The translations under genes were made by a program, and so were the position numbers. From Lutjanus erythropterus (taxonomy: Eukaryota; Chordata; Actinopteri; Lutjaniformes; Lutjanidae): a stretch of DNA of 64,000 bases. The stretch lies in NCBI GenBank assembly GCA_020091685.1, contig CM034605.1, forward strand, positions 31,008,112-31,072,111, read 5' to 3'. Below, piece by piece: positions 24,151 to 36,060 of the stretch; position 1 is the stretch's first letter; the number at the start of each line of letters is the position of its first letter. Below the pieces are notes generated by a model. It was not told where the DNA came from. It did not search any database and saw only the letters and a list, made by a program, of their open reading frames with translations.

Positions 24151-24418
24151 GAGGGGAGGGGGGTGAGAGGTTTGTTATGTCATGGTGGATCCTGTTTGAT
24201 ATCCTGGGACGTTCCAGACTGTTGGACATCGCAGTGACGGAGCAGCTTGTTCATCACATGAGAGAGAAAAGAAGAAAAGTGGACGGAGGAGGGACGAGTT
24301 GGACAGAGGCGAGAGAGAGAGAGAGAGAGGGGCAGTCATCGGATGTCATGTGACAGCTGGCTGAGAGCTGCTCTGCTGCTGCCGTCATTAATCAGACCAA
24401 CACACACTGCCAGCCCCT

Positions 24419-24444
24419 GTGTGTGTGTGTGTGTGTGTGTGTGT
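24419..24444. repeat. GT microsatellite
   Basis: Thirteen GT units; a short GA run precedes it at 24310-24328. Confidence 0.9.
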
Positions 24445-25239
24445 CTGTTCATGTTTCTGTGTGTTTGATCGGTCTGAGATAATACACACCATTTCCAAGC
24501 TATGTTTTGATACTTAATGCTAATATTTTAGCCTGTGAAGTTTTACTAAACAAAAAGTTATCATGCTGACGGTTAGCATGTTAGCTCAATTCACACACAA
24601 CCAAAATACACAGTTAGGGGCCGTGTCCTCCCCAGCTGGGAGCATCTTTTTAGCTGAGATGTTTTGGTTGATGTGGAATACTTGTGTAAGTGATGCACAT
24701 ACCTAATTTCACAGTTTGTGTTATCCACAAATACTGAACATACAAATATCGGCACAGATCCACGCCGAGCAAATGTCCCTCTTAACGTTATTTTTCATGT
24801 GGATAATTGTTGTTGTCCAGTGGAGGACTATCACAGTTATCAATATGAAAAACTAAAGATTAAAAAATAATGTTGTAAGTTGTGTTGTTTTGTCTTTGTT
24901 GTTATTTTGATTGTTTTTGTTTGTTTGTTTGGTTTGTGTTTCGTGCCACATATGATGTGCATTATAAACTGTAGCCACCTTTTTCAGAGTCTCGGAGTTA
25001 TGTTTAATTACTTTATTGTGGTATTTTTTGACTGCATTATTTAAGTATATGCAATTTTCTGTGAGAGGCTATGTATTTATTTGTATGAATTTGTGGATTT
25101 ATACGTAATTTCTATTTGCAGACTGAAATAAATTCTTATTCCAATAATTCTAAAATGAGCCCAGATTAATTTAACCATTGGTTTACTTGGTTTTTCCCTC
25201 AGTAGGATGATTACAACATGCAGCCAAAAGAGCTGCAGT

Positions 25240-25686
25240 ACCTGCCACTATCCACCAGATAGCGCTGTGTCACTGCGTCAGCGCCCCCGTGGCCTCGGGA
25301 GGTGGCAGACCCCCTCCTCCACCACCCCTGCTCCGCCCTGCGACGGCACGCAGGCTATAAATTTGGCTAAATTAACCACTAAATGGTTATCTCAAGCAAT
25401 ATGTATTGGCATTAATCAGGAGCCGCTCAAACAGAAACAGTCAGAGACGAGGAGCGAGGGCCACTAAATTCATATCCCTCTCCTCCATTTAATTACGGAC
25501 ACAAATAGGTTTTTCCACGACAGAGAAGAAAGAGAGAGAAAGTCGGGGCTGATTTATATAAAAAGAAGGCCAGTAATTAAAAACTATTAGAAACTAATAG
25601 CATTGTTTAAGACGACATCCCCAGGGCTGCTGTAATTGACTTTGGTCGGGCGGCCGGCGCTCATTCGCTCTCTATTTGCCTATTCA

Positions 25687-25690
<4 letters not shown>
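25240..25690. promoter_or_regulatory. candidate conserved noncoding element
   Basis: A repeat-free segment that shifts from GC-rich (CAGCGCCCCCGTGGCC) to AT-rich homeodomain-like words (TAATTAAAAACTATTAG, ATTTAATTACGGAC, GGCATTAATCAGGAG) and ends with TCGGGCGGCCGGCGCTC. This texture is typical of developmental enhancers. It lies in a gene known for many deeply conserved intronic elements. No comparison was possible here. Confidence 0.35.
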
Positions 25691-25734
<44 letters not shown>

Positions 25735-25745
25735 CACGCACACAC
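25688..25745. repeat. CA microsatellite
   Basis: About 22 CA units followed by CATGCACGCACACA. Confidence 0.95.
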
Positions 25746-25864
25746 GGAGAGATGGAGGGGAAAATAACTTGTTTGCATGTTAAGGCAGAGATGGTGAGAT
25801 CACGTCACCTTGAATGTGACCTTGCTTTGTTTGTACGGCAGAGTAAATAACGACACAATGAATG

Positions 25865-25876
25865 CACACACACACG

Positions 25877-25914
<38 letters not shown>
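25865..25914. repeat. CA microsatellite
   Basis: CA array with one CGCT interruption, 120 bases after the previous CA array. Confidence 0.95.
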
Positions 25915-25918
<4 letters not shown>

Positions 25919-26580
25919 GTGGTGCTGCCTGTTCAGATGACTGCAGGTCCTCAGAGAGCAGCTCAGTGTATCAGCATGTCCAATGGAAGAGGACACACAC
26001 ACACACTCGTACAAGGCTTTATAACTCTGGCAGACTGCACACTGTCTCACATATGAAGCCATACTGTCAGCTGATGCTTAATGCTTCGCCAGGACATAAA
26101 GACAAATCAATAGATAAAGGATACATAATCAATACTGACACTGACTTGGCCAATTTTTGGAGCTTATATTCTGCAACTGTTTGTGTCATTAAAGCTCCCA
26201 TGAAACAGCTTCAAGAGTGTTTGTCGGTTACGTGTTTTCTGAAAAAAAACAACAACAACAGGTATTTAGGGAGGGACTTCATTGATTGGTGTTTACAGTA
26301 GCCAATGGCGTTGAATGTGGTTTATGCCCCCCGCCATGCAGCAAAAGTCGTCCAGGAGAACGGTCACATTGGCGGACTCTTCCCGGACTGAGAGCTTCCA
26401 CTAAACACGTTTGGACCAAAGCAGCTTCCTAGACCAGCAGAGCCCAGTTTAAACACAGGGAACAGGTTACAGTACCGAGGTGGTTTTCTCTCTGAGTTTG
26501 GCCCCCCAACTGAGTGAGCAGCAGTTAACTGAAACTCCATAAACAACCTCAGTACTATATTCTCTGTTGGTGTATTAGAC

Positions 26581-26930
26581 TATAGGGGATAAAAAGCCCC
26601 TGCCTTGTTTGCATTTCTTTTTAAAGCAATCACAGATGTTCTGGGTGGCGTTGAGTCTAGGATGCAGTGACAGTGCCACTGCAAAATAGTGTCAAGAAGG
26701 AACTTGTTTTGTTTGTCGGGAAACGAGCTCTGGCATTAAAATGATTACATCACTGGTAACAGCTGTTAGATTGTTTACATTCATACAATTAGTGTCCCAC
26801 GTGCTAATTTGCCATCGAGGTTGCAGCTTGGAAGTTTTTTGTTGTTTCTCGTGGACCGCAATGCTGCTTGGAGCAAGTGACCAATGGTAGGACTTATACC
26901 GGCAGTGTGCATCCGGTGAGTCAGACTAGT
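26581..26930. repeat. dispersed repeat, copy A (copy B at 38528-38890)
   Basis: Shares a long colinear series of words with 38528-38890: CCCTGCCTTGTTT, CTGGCATTAAAATGA, GTAACAGCTGTTAG, TTAGTGTCC followed by GTGCTAATTTGCCAT, and ATGCTGCTTG followed by CAAGTGACCAAT. Same orientation. Class unknown; no coding capacity. Confidence 0.8.
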
Positions 26931-26979
26931 AAGACTGTGAGTGGCTGTGTTCATCGGGCGGCTGCTGAGCCCTGTTCTA

Positions 26980-27135
26980 TTGACTGCTAATGGCAGCTAA
27001 CAGTGAGGATTAGCTGCTTTGGCATCAGTTACGCTACTGAAGCTGGTGTTATTTGTCCATCAGGAAACTCCGCAATTAAATCACAGAGAGCTGAAGATGA
27101 GCAGTCAGAGGACATCAGAAACCAGAAAAATCTGA
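26980..27135. repeat. dispersed repeat piece, related to 34195-34330
   Basis: Shares CTAATGGCAGCTA, TGTCCATCAG, and CAGAGGACATCAGAAA / CTGGAGGGCACCAGAAAA with the later copy, in order. Confidence 0.6.
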
Positions 27136-29659
27136 TTCATTTCAACAAAATCAGTGACTAAAGTTAGTTATCGGGGTTGACTCAGAGCTCAGCTGTCAAT
27201 CATGACATGAAACGCCCTTTTTAGCTCATCAAGAACTAAAAATGAACACTTGACCAAACATTAGTATGATAAGAACTACCTAATTACTTTAAAGAGGCAG
27301 AATTTATGACCTGTACTGCAGCCAGCCACCAGGGGGTGATCAAAATCTCATAGCTTTGCTTTTGGGTGGCTCTCATAGTGTCCATTTCTGGTTCACAGTC
27401 ATGGAAAATAAGGATTACATGGACATAAATAAAAAATCATTTTATGGAGAACTGACAGCAGAGTCTCTCCAGTCTTGCAAGGTGAAAAGGAAAGGAAAAA
27501 AAAATTAAATCTGGACTTGATCAAGACCAGAGACTGAAAGAAGTCAAGATCATAAAGGTCTGGAGACCAGACTCTGTCCTTCACCTGTCTGTCTGTTCTA
27601 TGTCTCTCCCTCTGTCTTTCCTCTCCGTGTCTTGCAGGTGAGGTTTACAGGTTAACTCTCCTCTCGCTCCTCCATTAAATCACCCTCTCTCTGATCGCCC
27701 ACTAATGAAGGGGAGGAGAGGAAGAGAGAGAGGAAGAGAGAGAGTGTGTGTGTGCTGGAGGCTCGCCCGAGGCTGCAGGAGAGAGACCAACAGATTAAAG
27801 GAGCTCTATTCCCTTTTAAAGCCTCTCCACCTCACTTTCTTCTCTTCGCTTCCTCCGTCGCTCTCTTTCTCTTCTTCTCTTTCAGTCAATGTCACACTCT
27901 CATTGTCTTTCCCTCTGTGTTTATCTCTCTGCTTTTCTTTTTCTTGATTTTTTCAATCTATCTTTCCCCTTAATCTGCTGGATTTCCTCTTTAGTCTCGT
28001 CTACCCTTCAGATGAAGCGTGCAGATAATTTATGGCTGTGAAACTGAATGATGGAATCATCCTTTCTGTCTGTCAGGAGATGGAGGGATGAGGGCCTTCA
28101 ACTGAGTTAGAAAGAGAGGAAAAGGTTTGTATATGTGAGTAGTTGCTGCTCTGTCGCCCTCTGCTGGTGATCTGTAGAACAGTTTGAAAATGTCCATCTC
28201 TTTATTATTCATTTGGACTAATTTCTACAGGATATTAGTTAAAGTAGTCAGTTTAATATCATCCACTGACTCATTATTATTTTGATAATAATGTAATCAT
28301 ATACATTTTCATAGAGAGTTCATGTTCAATGAGCAGAGCATTGTTGAGAAATAAACCCCAACAGGATGATGCAGGACTTGAATCACCCTGAGGGGGATTA
28401 TTTCACAATAATGACCTGCTCACTGTACATTATTACATTTAGGATTTTATTTGCTGGCTGCATATTTTGTCCCATGAATTCTGTGTAATTGTGAAGTCTG
28501 GCAATTCTGCACTTTAAATTAAACTGAATGAAATTAAGAACTGGAATCAAAAGCCTACAGTAAGTACTGAAATGTGATCTGATCTGAAAACAAATCTGAT
28601 GCAGCTAAGGTCAAAGGACGCAAGATGGGATGATGTCAAGAGGCCACTACAAAGTCACATGACATGACAAGTATCTGCACGCAAAGGCTTCATACATGTT
28701 GAAAGTAAAAGATGGTGCCTCATTTATTCCACTGAAAGCTGCTCATCAGGAGCATATGGCCAAAGTTTTTCAGGCTTCTTCAGGCCTCGATATTTGGAGT
28801 CAACAGGGCGTGTGTGGTGCTGGAGGTAGGGGGTCCAACGGGCCATTGGCCTCCCCATTTTATGCCCCCGCCCCACATTCTTCTTAGTTGCAAACTGCTG
28901 TATCCTAACAAATACCTCTATAGTGCAACAGGTATAATAAAAACAGGTGTTTCAATCATTTCTGTCTGCTTCTGGCTGCGTGTTTCAGGCTACATACAGC
29001 AGCTACGTTTTCAAAGTCTCCCATCGCTGCAGGAAACGAGGACACCTTCCAAGCTGCGATGTAAATGCTGAAAGTGCCAAATTACCACCTGGTCCCCACC
29101 GGTACGAACATAAACATGCTAGAAGCTTTTACCTTTTTGTTTGTGATGATTTAGTCATTTTAGTGCACAGGCTCACCTCCTGATGTGCAAAACAAGTTCC
29201 CCATCTGGACATAATTTTGCAGGTCCATTGTTTACATCCTCAGTTAGGCACCACCCAAAATGATCAATTAATCAATTAATTTAAAACAAACAAAAGATGG
29301 GTTTTTTTTCTCCTCATTTTCAAGATCTTTCTTTTGGTCATTTTTTTTTCCTTATTCAACAAATGGCTCCACCAGACAAAACAGGAGCAGGGATGAAGTG
29401 TTTTTGTAGGCCAGCCAGGAAGTTAGCATCGCCCAACAGACGCAACAAAGAGCCAGTGGGATTTTTCCATTGGATTTAGGATTAGTGCAATAAAATAAGC
29501 TCTTTGGCGAACAAAAATGTCTGATATTCACATTCTTACATATTCTGCAAGATAATCACTATTACACTTGTTTTGTGAGTTTTGAAATGACATTGCAATC
29601 AGCAGAAATAAAATGCTACAGTTCCTGCATTCCTGCACCACTCTATTGTAGCTACTTTA

Positions 29660-29682
29660 CACACACACACACACACACACAG
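29660..29682. repeat. CA microsatellite
   Basis: Short CA array of about eleven units. Confidence 0.9.
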
Positions 29683-30664
29683 ACTTATGAAATGAATCTG
29701 GCGCCCTTACAGTCAAGTCTGTCTGCTTTGATGGTCAAAATTATAAATATAAGGTTAAATTTGTAAGAAATCTTAAAGATGAAGGACTTTCTACTTCTAA
29801 TAGAGAACTTTTGAAGAGAATTAACACTTTGACAAACATCTTTTTTGCTTTAAAATTGTAAAAGTCACAGAAAAGTCAGCAGGTGACGTCACTCTGTTTT
29901 CTATAGTTTGTTAGTGTGTTGTGTGTGTGTGTCTGTGTGTGTGTGTATCTCATGTCATTGAGGTTGTCCATGTTTCTTGCTTGTCCCGAAAGGCTTACTT
30001 TTTTTGGTGTGTGTTTTACTAACGTACCTGTGTGGATACTTTCACAGGTGTGTGTGTGTGTGTTTTGTCTGCAGACAGATAAAAAAAATGCCTTTCAGTG
30101 TGTGTGTGGATTCATTAAAGGCAGAGTCAGTCCAGGGAGACGAGCTCTGCTAAAACGCCTGCAGGCTTAAATCCACCGAGCTTTCACTTCTGTGCTCGTC
30201 TCCAGCTCTCTCTCACTCTCTTTTATATCCCATTGCATTTGAATGTCTCTTGACCGTCTCTGCCTCTCTCCAAAACATCCTGTCTGTCTCTTCCTCTTTT
30301 CTGACATTGTCTCCGTCAGCCTCTGTGTGTCCAAAAGTCTACTTTTCTTATTCTAATCTGTGTTTTGCTGTGAAAAAAAACCCAGCTACATTTTATTTGT
30401 ATATTTCTCCCTGATCATTTTTCTTCTCCTCTCTTTAAAAAAAATTCTCATCTTTTCTGTTATTAACACAGTTTCCCTTGTGTCTTCCTTTGACTCCCTC
30501 GTCTCTCCCTGAGAACCAGAGTGGAAAATCTCTCCTCGCTTTCTTTTTGTAAGAAGACGTGTGTATCCTCTTCTGTCATGTCTTCTCATTTCTTATTGAT
30601 TAATGATATTTCTACTTTCTTTCCTTGTAAGAAAAAAATCTGTTTCTCTTTTGTTGATGTCCAC

Positions 30665-30815
30665 AATGTTTCAAAACTTTAATTAAGTACATGTACTCAA
30701 ACCACTGTACTGTAGAGCAGTTATTAGGTACTTGTATTTAAGTATTTCCATTTTCGTTTCTATTCACATTTCATAGGCAAATATTGTACTTTTTACACCA
30801 TTATACTGATTCAAA
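30665..30815. repeat. fish TACTTGTA/AAGTA-type interspersed repeat, copy 1
   Basis: Contains TTAAGTACATGTACTCAA, AGGTACTTGTATTTAAGTAT, TTTCCATTTT and ATATTGTACTTTTTACACCA. These match the typical order of a very common fish element with AAGTAC/GTACTT words. Other members lie at 43812-44215, 62030-62148 and 63395-63610. Confidence 0.7.
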
Positions 30816-31484
30816 ATATGATCAACAATTGAATTCTTATGTATCAGTAAGTTTCACAAACTTTCTTCGCTTCCAAACAATTTCTTTTTGGTCACAATCG
30901 ACGCTGAGGCCACTCCGACCAATCAGTAGTCTGCAGTGTTTGCTAGCTTACCTTTACCATTGGGACTAAATCCAAAATACTTTCAAACAGTGGTATATTT
31001 GTTCTTCGTTTGTTCCAGATGTCATGTTTGTTTGCTCAGCTGCACTGCCACACAGAGAGTAACCCCTGCTGGTATGTGCTGCACACTACAACACAGCATC
31101 TACTTATCAGTTTAATGGAAAGAGGAGCGTGTACATTTGTCAAAAATAATACCATTGGGATTACGTAATACCCTGCTGTACACCCAAGACAAACATGCAC
31201 CGCTGGTTAACTTATACAAGAAGGTTGAACAAGTGGTTTGAAAAAAAAGTTTCAGCTCTTGTTTTTCCATGTTTGAAAAAACACAGCAAAAGTGCCCTCT
31301 TTGTTGCCCCTGAGGTGGAGTGGTTTCGCCCCTGCCCCTCAGAGTCCGCACAGTGCAGCAGCATTGGCATGGCAGGCTGTAAACATTACACAAAGAATCT
31401 CTAAATCGCCACAGATGATGGAATGATGTGATGGAAGCGGAGAGGAGTGATAGAAATGGAGGGCAGCATGAGGCTCGACAGCAG

Positions 31485-31650
31485 CCCGGCAGGAGAGACG
31501 CTCCGTGGTGCACTGGAGTTTTATCCCTGATCTATGAGCAGGAGGACACACACTTTACTTTCTCTGTAATCTGATGTTTTCACATCACCAAGAAAGGCAT
31601 TGAAATGTGAGTCCTACTGGTGAAACATCCTTATATCGGCTGATAGGAGT
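31485..31650. repeat. dispersed repeat, copy 2 (relative of 5890-6020)
   Basis: Contains CTTTACTTTCTCTGTAATC, TGATGTTTTCACATCACC, TGTGAGTCCTACTGG and ATCGGCTGATAG in the same order as the copy near 5.9 kb. Confidence 0.5.
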
Positions 31651-32589
31651 TTATGGTGGAGCTAAACTGCAAAAGAGGAACGAATCATAGAATCTTTGCG
31701 TTGAAAACCAAAAACAGATTTCACTGACAAAACACCACATCCGGCTGTTGAACACACAGCTTCCACAACCAACACTCGCTGTCCTGGCCTCTGTGTTTCT
31801 GCTGGTTACTGCTGAGCATTTTGTTGTATTTTTTGACTGATGGTTTTGATGCTTTTATTGTGAAAATACAATGTCCCCTGTCCTGTTTTCTCTGTGAATC
31901 TGTTTTCACATCATTTCCTTTGACCCTTCATCAGATGAGTGAACCGAATCTCTCTTTTCTCCACCTTGTCCTTCAGAGATGAGCAAATATTTGACAAAAT
32001 TTCCTCGTAAAAAAATGAATATTATTTCTTTATTTCTATACAACCAAAGGAAGCATCTTCTTTTTTCTCTGTAAAACCATAACTATATGCTCACATATCC
32101 TCTTCTTTTTTGCAAGTATCTCCTCCGTTTCCTTCATTTCTTTTCAAAAAGAGCAGTAGCTTATGTCTCTCTTTTCTCCACCTAATATTACATTTTCTTA
32201 TCCCTCTTTCTTTGAGAAAAGATGGTATTTTTCTGTTCTATACTTTCCCTTTTCTCATTCTTCCTCTTATAACAGTGAAATGTCTTCCTCTTTACCTGTC
32301 TCTCCTTGAGAAAATGAGCATTTTGTCCTCTGTTCTGTCTTTCCTTTGTCTGCAAATCACTCGTTGCCACTTCTCTGCCTTTCTGTGAGAAAAGACGAGT
32401 CTCTCTCTTCATCCCTTGTGCCAAGTAATTCTGTTTTTCCCTCTTTTTCTCTGCCTACAAATCACTCTTTCCCGTTCCCTCCTTTTCCTTGTGAGAAGAC
32501 AAGTTCACCCTCTATCCCTCTCTTTCTCTTTCTCCGTTGTGTTCTCGGAGTGGAAACGAGGACAGATTGACTTTGAGATCTGACCCGAG

Positions 32590-32860
32590 CTAAGACCGGC
32601 TGTCAGCAGGTAATGATAGAGACTTAGAGAGTGACGCCTTTTCACAGAGAGGGATCACGCCTCGTCCTCCACTTAAAAAGAAGCCTTTTAAAATTTAGAT
32701 CCCTGTTGAGAGAACAGGCTATCCCTCTAAAATACACCTTGATCGATTCCCTAACTATCCGACTCCTGCAGCAGCGGGAGAACTGAGAGCAGACGTGGAA
32801 ATAAATCCCATGAAAAAATCAGAGGCTGCGAGCTGCTGCTGTTCAGCAGAAAGTCTTTTT
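32590..32860. promoter_or_regulatory. candidate conserved noncoding element
   Basis: Unique sequence between a pyrimidine-rich tract and ordinary intron. It has balanced composition, the short palindrome AAAGGCTTTT-like AGCCTTTTAAAATTTAG, and CTTGATCGATTCCC. Weak evidence, from texture only. Confidence 0.2.
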
Positions 32861-34194
32861 CTCACCTGAACATCTTCAGCTGGTGGATGACAACAACACG
32901 AATAACTGCAAATCTCAGCTTTCTTTGACAGATTTTATGCACTCAAGCCTAAATTCAGTGTACAATCAGAAAATATTATGGCCCATTTCAATCATGCAGA
33001 CTTTTCTTTTAAGGAAAACTTGTTGGAAACTTTAACAGCAGGAAGTTGTTTACAGTTTTGGTTTCTGGGCCTCAAAAAGCGTTCCTGAGGATGGACTGAT
33101 GTCGTCTGATATTAGACAAAATTGTCACATTCTTATTCCTCATTTCCATCTTCAGTCAGACATTGCCTCCACTCTAACTGATTTTTCCGAAACTATCACT
33201 GCAAACAAGCACAGATACTTGTATAAAAAAAGACATCTTTTTTGTCTTGTTATGTCTGTTTGTCTGTGTGATATGCATACACCATGTATACACCAGGGAA
33301 TCATCTTTTCTATGTGTTACTGTTAAATCCATTTAGGTTAAAATCAGTCTTGATGTTGGTACAGATATTTGTGTTAAAATGTATGCGGTAAAAGTAAAAA
33401 GCTGTCAGAAATCAGGAAAAAAAAGGGGGTGCAGCAAAGCAAACTACGATGTCGGACAATATTGAGAAGACATGCTGTCTATGTTTATATCTGTTAATCG
33501 ATTTAGATCGGCCTTGATACCAGAGTCTATGTTGTCTCTATGGTCATTGTTGTTATTTCTTCTCCTTGGTTTCAGCGCACAGCTTGACAACAATGTTAAT
33601 CCCCCCACAGTGCTCACTGGACTGATCATTTTTCACACAAGACTCACACAAGAATGAGACAATGCACCGGAGTGGGTGGATTCACAGATCTGGACACAGA
33701 CGAGGACTCATGGACCGTTTTGTATCATGGTGAAGCACAAAGTGTTGCTGATTGGTCAAACACAAGCCTTGCAGGAGCTAGTGCCCCCTGTCCAAACTTC
33801 AATCATGCAGGTTCACATCACAAGAAAACAAACTGATGACTCTGCTGTTGTCTCCTCGTGTGCAAAAATTGTCTGAATTCATGAGGAAATGACTGCAACT
33901 GTCTAAAGATTATGCTGAGTTTTGCTGTCATTGTCCTCAACAGACAAAATTGCATAATTGGGGTAGTTTTAAAGCAACACAAAACATAGCAAGCTAATAT
34001 TACTGACTGGTCCAAAAGCAAGACGGCCTGCTTGCTGTCTGTCTATCAGACTTATTTCAACAAACTTTCACCAACAATTAAAAGCCAGTCCAACAGTCCC
34101 TGCACCTCCTCTAGATGGTCCAAAGCTCCTGTGCTCGTGGTCCTCCAAGCTCCCAGTCTGTACAGATTCAGTTGGCTGCACAGATAACTGAGCT

Positions 34195-34330
34195 AACTAG
34201 CTAATGGCAGCTACATTTAGCAGTTACTTTAGCAAGTGAAGCTATCTGTCCATCAGAGAACTACAAATCACTGAGAGTTGACACAGAGCAGCTGGAGGGC
34301 ACCAGAAAATATTGAGTCCATATAGTATGA
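34195..34330. repeat. dispersed repeat piece, related to 26980-27135
   Basis: Colinear shared words with the earlier copy (CTAATGGCAGCTA, CTGTCCATCAG, CACCAGAAAA). Similar repeat sequence extends leftward to about 34080. Confidence 0.6.
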
Positions 34331-34679
34331 TACAATTTCTCCAAAATTCGTGACACAGTCAGTGGTGTGTGCTTTGAAGGGTTACACACTGATTGTTCCC
34401 AGCATTCAAAGTTACATAATGCTACAACAGGCATTTGGGTTGCATTTGGTTTACAACACAAACTCCCGGACTGCTACAGCTACTTTACAAGAGATGATCT
34501 GAAATGATCTTCCAGGAGAAACTGAAACCAAACCAGCATGAAGATAACTGGGAGCTCCTTGACTTGAAGTAAAAATACTTGAATTAAAGCCTCTAATGTG
34601 CACAAAATCAACAAAAACTCACAGGAGCTCTCAACGTCTCAAACCAGACTGAAAACTCATCACTGTCAAAATCCAAACC

Positions 34680-35100
34680 AGACCTGTCACCATCCAATTA
34701 GGCGGGAGGCCTCACCACGTTCGCTAAAACAGTTGAGAACCATTAGACTGCTGCTCTGAAATCAGCCTCCACACAATCAGCGGCGAGTTCATAAAGCCAC
34801 CGAATTAAACCGCCCCAAAGAAAGGCAGATTTCAGAACAATCTGACTGTGCTCCATTTGACGGGGAGGACAGAGAGAGAAAAGACACGGAGCACCTCCAG
34901 AGCCCCGTAGCCATCCATTTCTGAAAGCCCCCCTTTCAGAGAGGAAATTAATTTTGAAAGAGGAAGAATAAAACGAGCAGCCGAGGTGACTGAAGGTGCT
35001 GTATTAGACTACGCTCGACTAAAACCAAGTCATTTAAACCGCTGGCTGCCGGCTCGCCTCCCTGACCTCCCATCCTCACCGCAGACAGAGAGGAATAATC
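34680..35100. promoter_or_regulatory. candidate conserved noncoding element
   Basis: A repeat-free island with CCAATTAGGCGGGAGGCC, CCACCGAATTAAACCGCC, GAGGAAATTAATTTTG and CAAGTCATTTAAACCGCTGG. The mix of AT-rich homeodomain-like cores with GC-rich flanks over about 400 bases is unlike the surrounding intron. Conservation not tested. Confidence 0.35.
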
Positions 35101-35819
35101 TGCCTCCATATTTCACTTCCCTTTTTTTCATGTTTTACACATCCTAACCTCCCCCCTCCTTGTTCCGTCTGACCCCGCCGGGCCGCCGTAGAGTCACTTC
35201 CTGATTGCCACTCTGGATGTTCAGAGCTCAGGAAGTTTTCGAGAAGGTAATTGAAAAAGTTTCAGGGAGCTTTGTGTTTTTTTCTTTTTTTTTCTGCTGA
35301 GGTGTGTGACATGTTTGAGTTTTGTCTTGTGTCATGGTAACCGAAGAAGATCTGCTGGCAGCTCACAACTGGTTTCACTGAAATTTGTTTGCTAAAAGCT
35401 CAGCGAAGTTGTGAAGATGTTTGGAAAGTTAAGCTAACACGCTACAAACACGAGCAGGGCTCAGTTTGTGCCGGTCCCAGAACAGGAGCCAGATCTCTCA
35501 GACTCTGACCCCCATCTAAAACTCTTGAAAAAAAAGGTGCTAACTAGAACCCTAAAGGGTTCTTTTCTCACTACAACTGTTCTGAGCATTTCCACCAAAA
35601 ACAAAGTGGTTTGGAACCTGAAAAGTTGGTTGCAAGTTGGTTCCACCAAGAACCCATTCATGAGCCACTTTTCAAACCTGCAGCGGTGACTATCTGCTGC
35701 AAAAATACTGCAGTGGTCACATTTGTGTAAATAAAGGATATTTACGTGATGTTTCTTGGAAATGCAGCAAAGGATGGAGCAACACCTTGAAGCCAGAGTG
35801 AGCAGTCACAACTTTAAAA

Positions 35820-36060
35820 AAATGACATCATTGCTGACTGTATCTGACTGCGGCAGACAGTAGCTGATAGAATCTGACTGTAGCGCCCTGACGTTTGACT
35901 CCCATCAGGCGTGTTGTCCTTGCTGTGCGGTTGTTATTATTTGGCGTTCCGCCCAAACGCCTTCACTGCCTCCGACACGCCGTGAAACGCTGTGCAGCTC
36001 TGAACGCCTCCTCAGCTTTTACCACCACAGTAAAGATCTGACTGCAGCAACAAACAGCAT
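35820..36060. other. GC-richer segment with TCTGACTG reiteration and a GGCGTT dyad
   Basis: The word TCTGACTG occurs at about 35845, 35873 and again near 36035. GGCGTT and AACGCC form a perfect six-base dyad seven bases apart at about 35942-35960, followed by further ACGCC words. No known family. Could be regulatory or an old repeat. Confidence 0.3.

Noticed and set aside
23789-24229. Minus-strand frame of 146 residues over the PAS-B/PAC exon
   Set aside because: It is out of frame with the conserved PAS-B peptide, and part of it translates the foldback element and the TCTG repeat.
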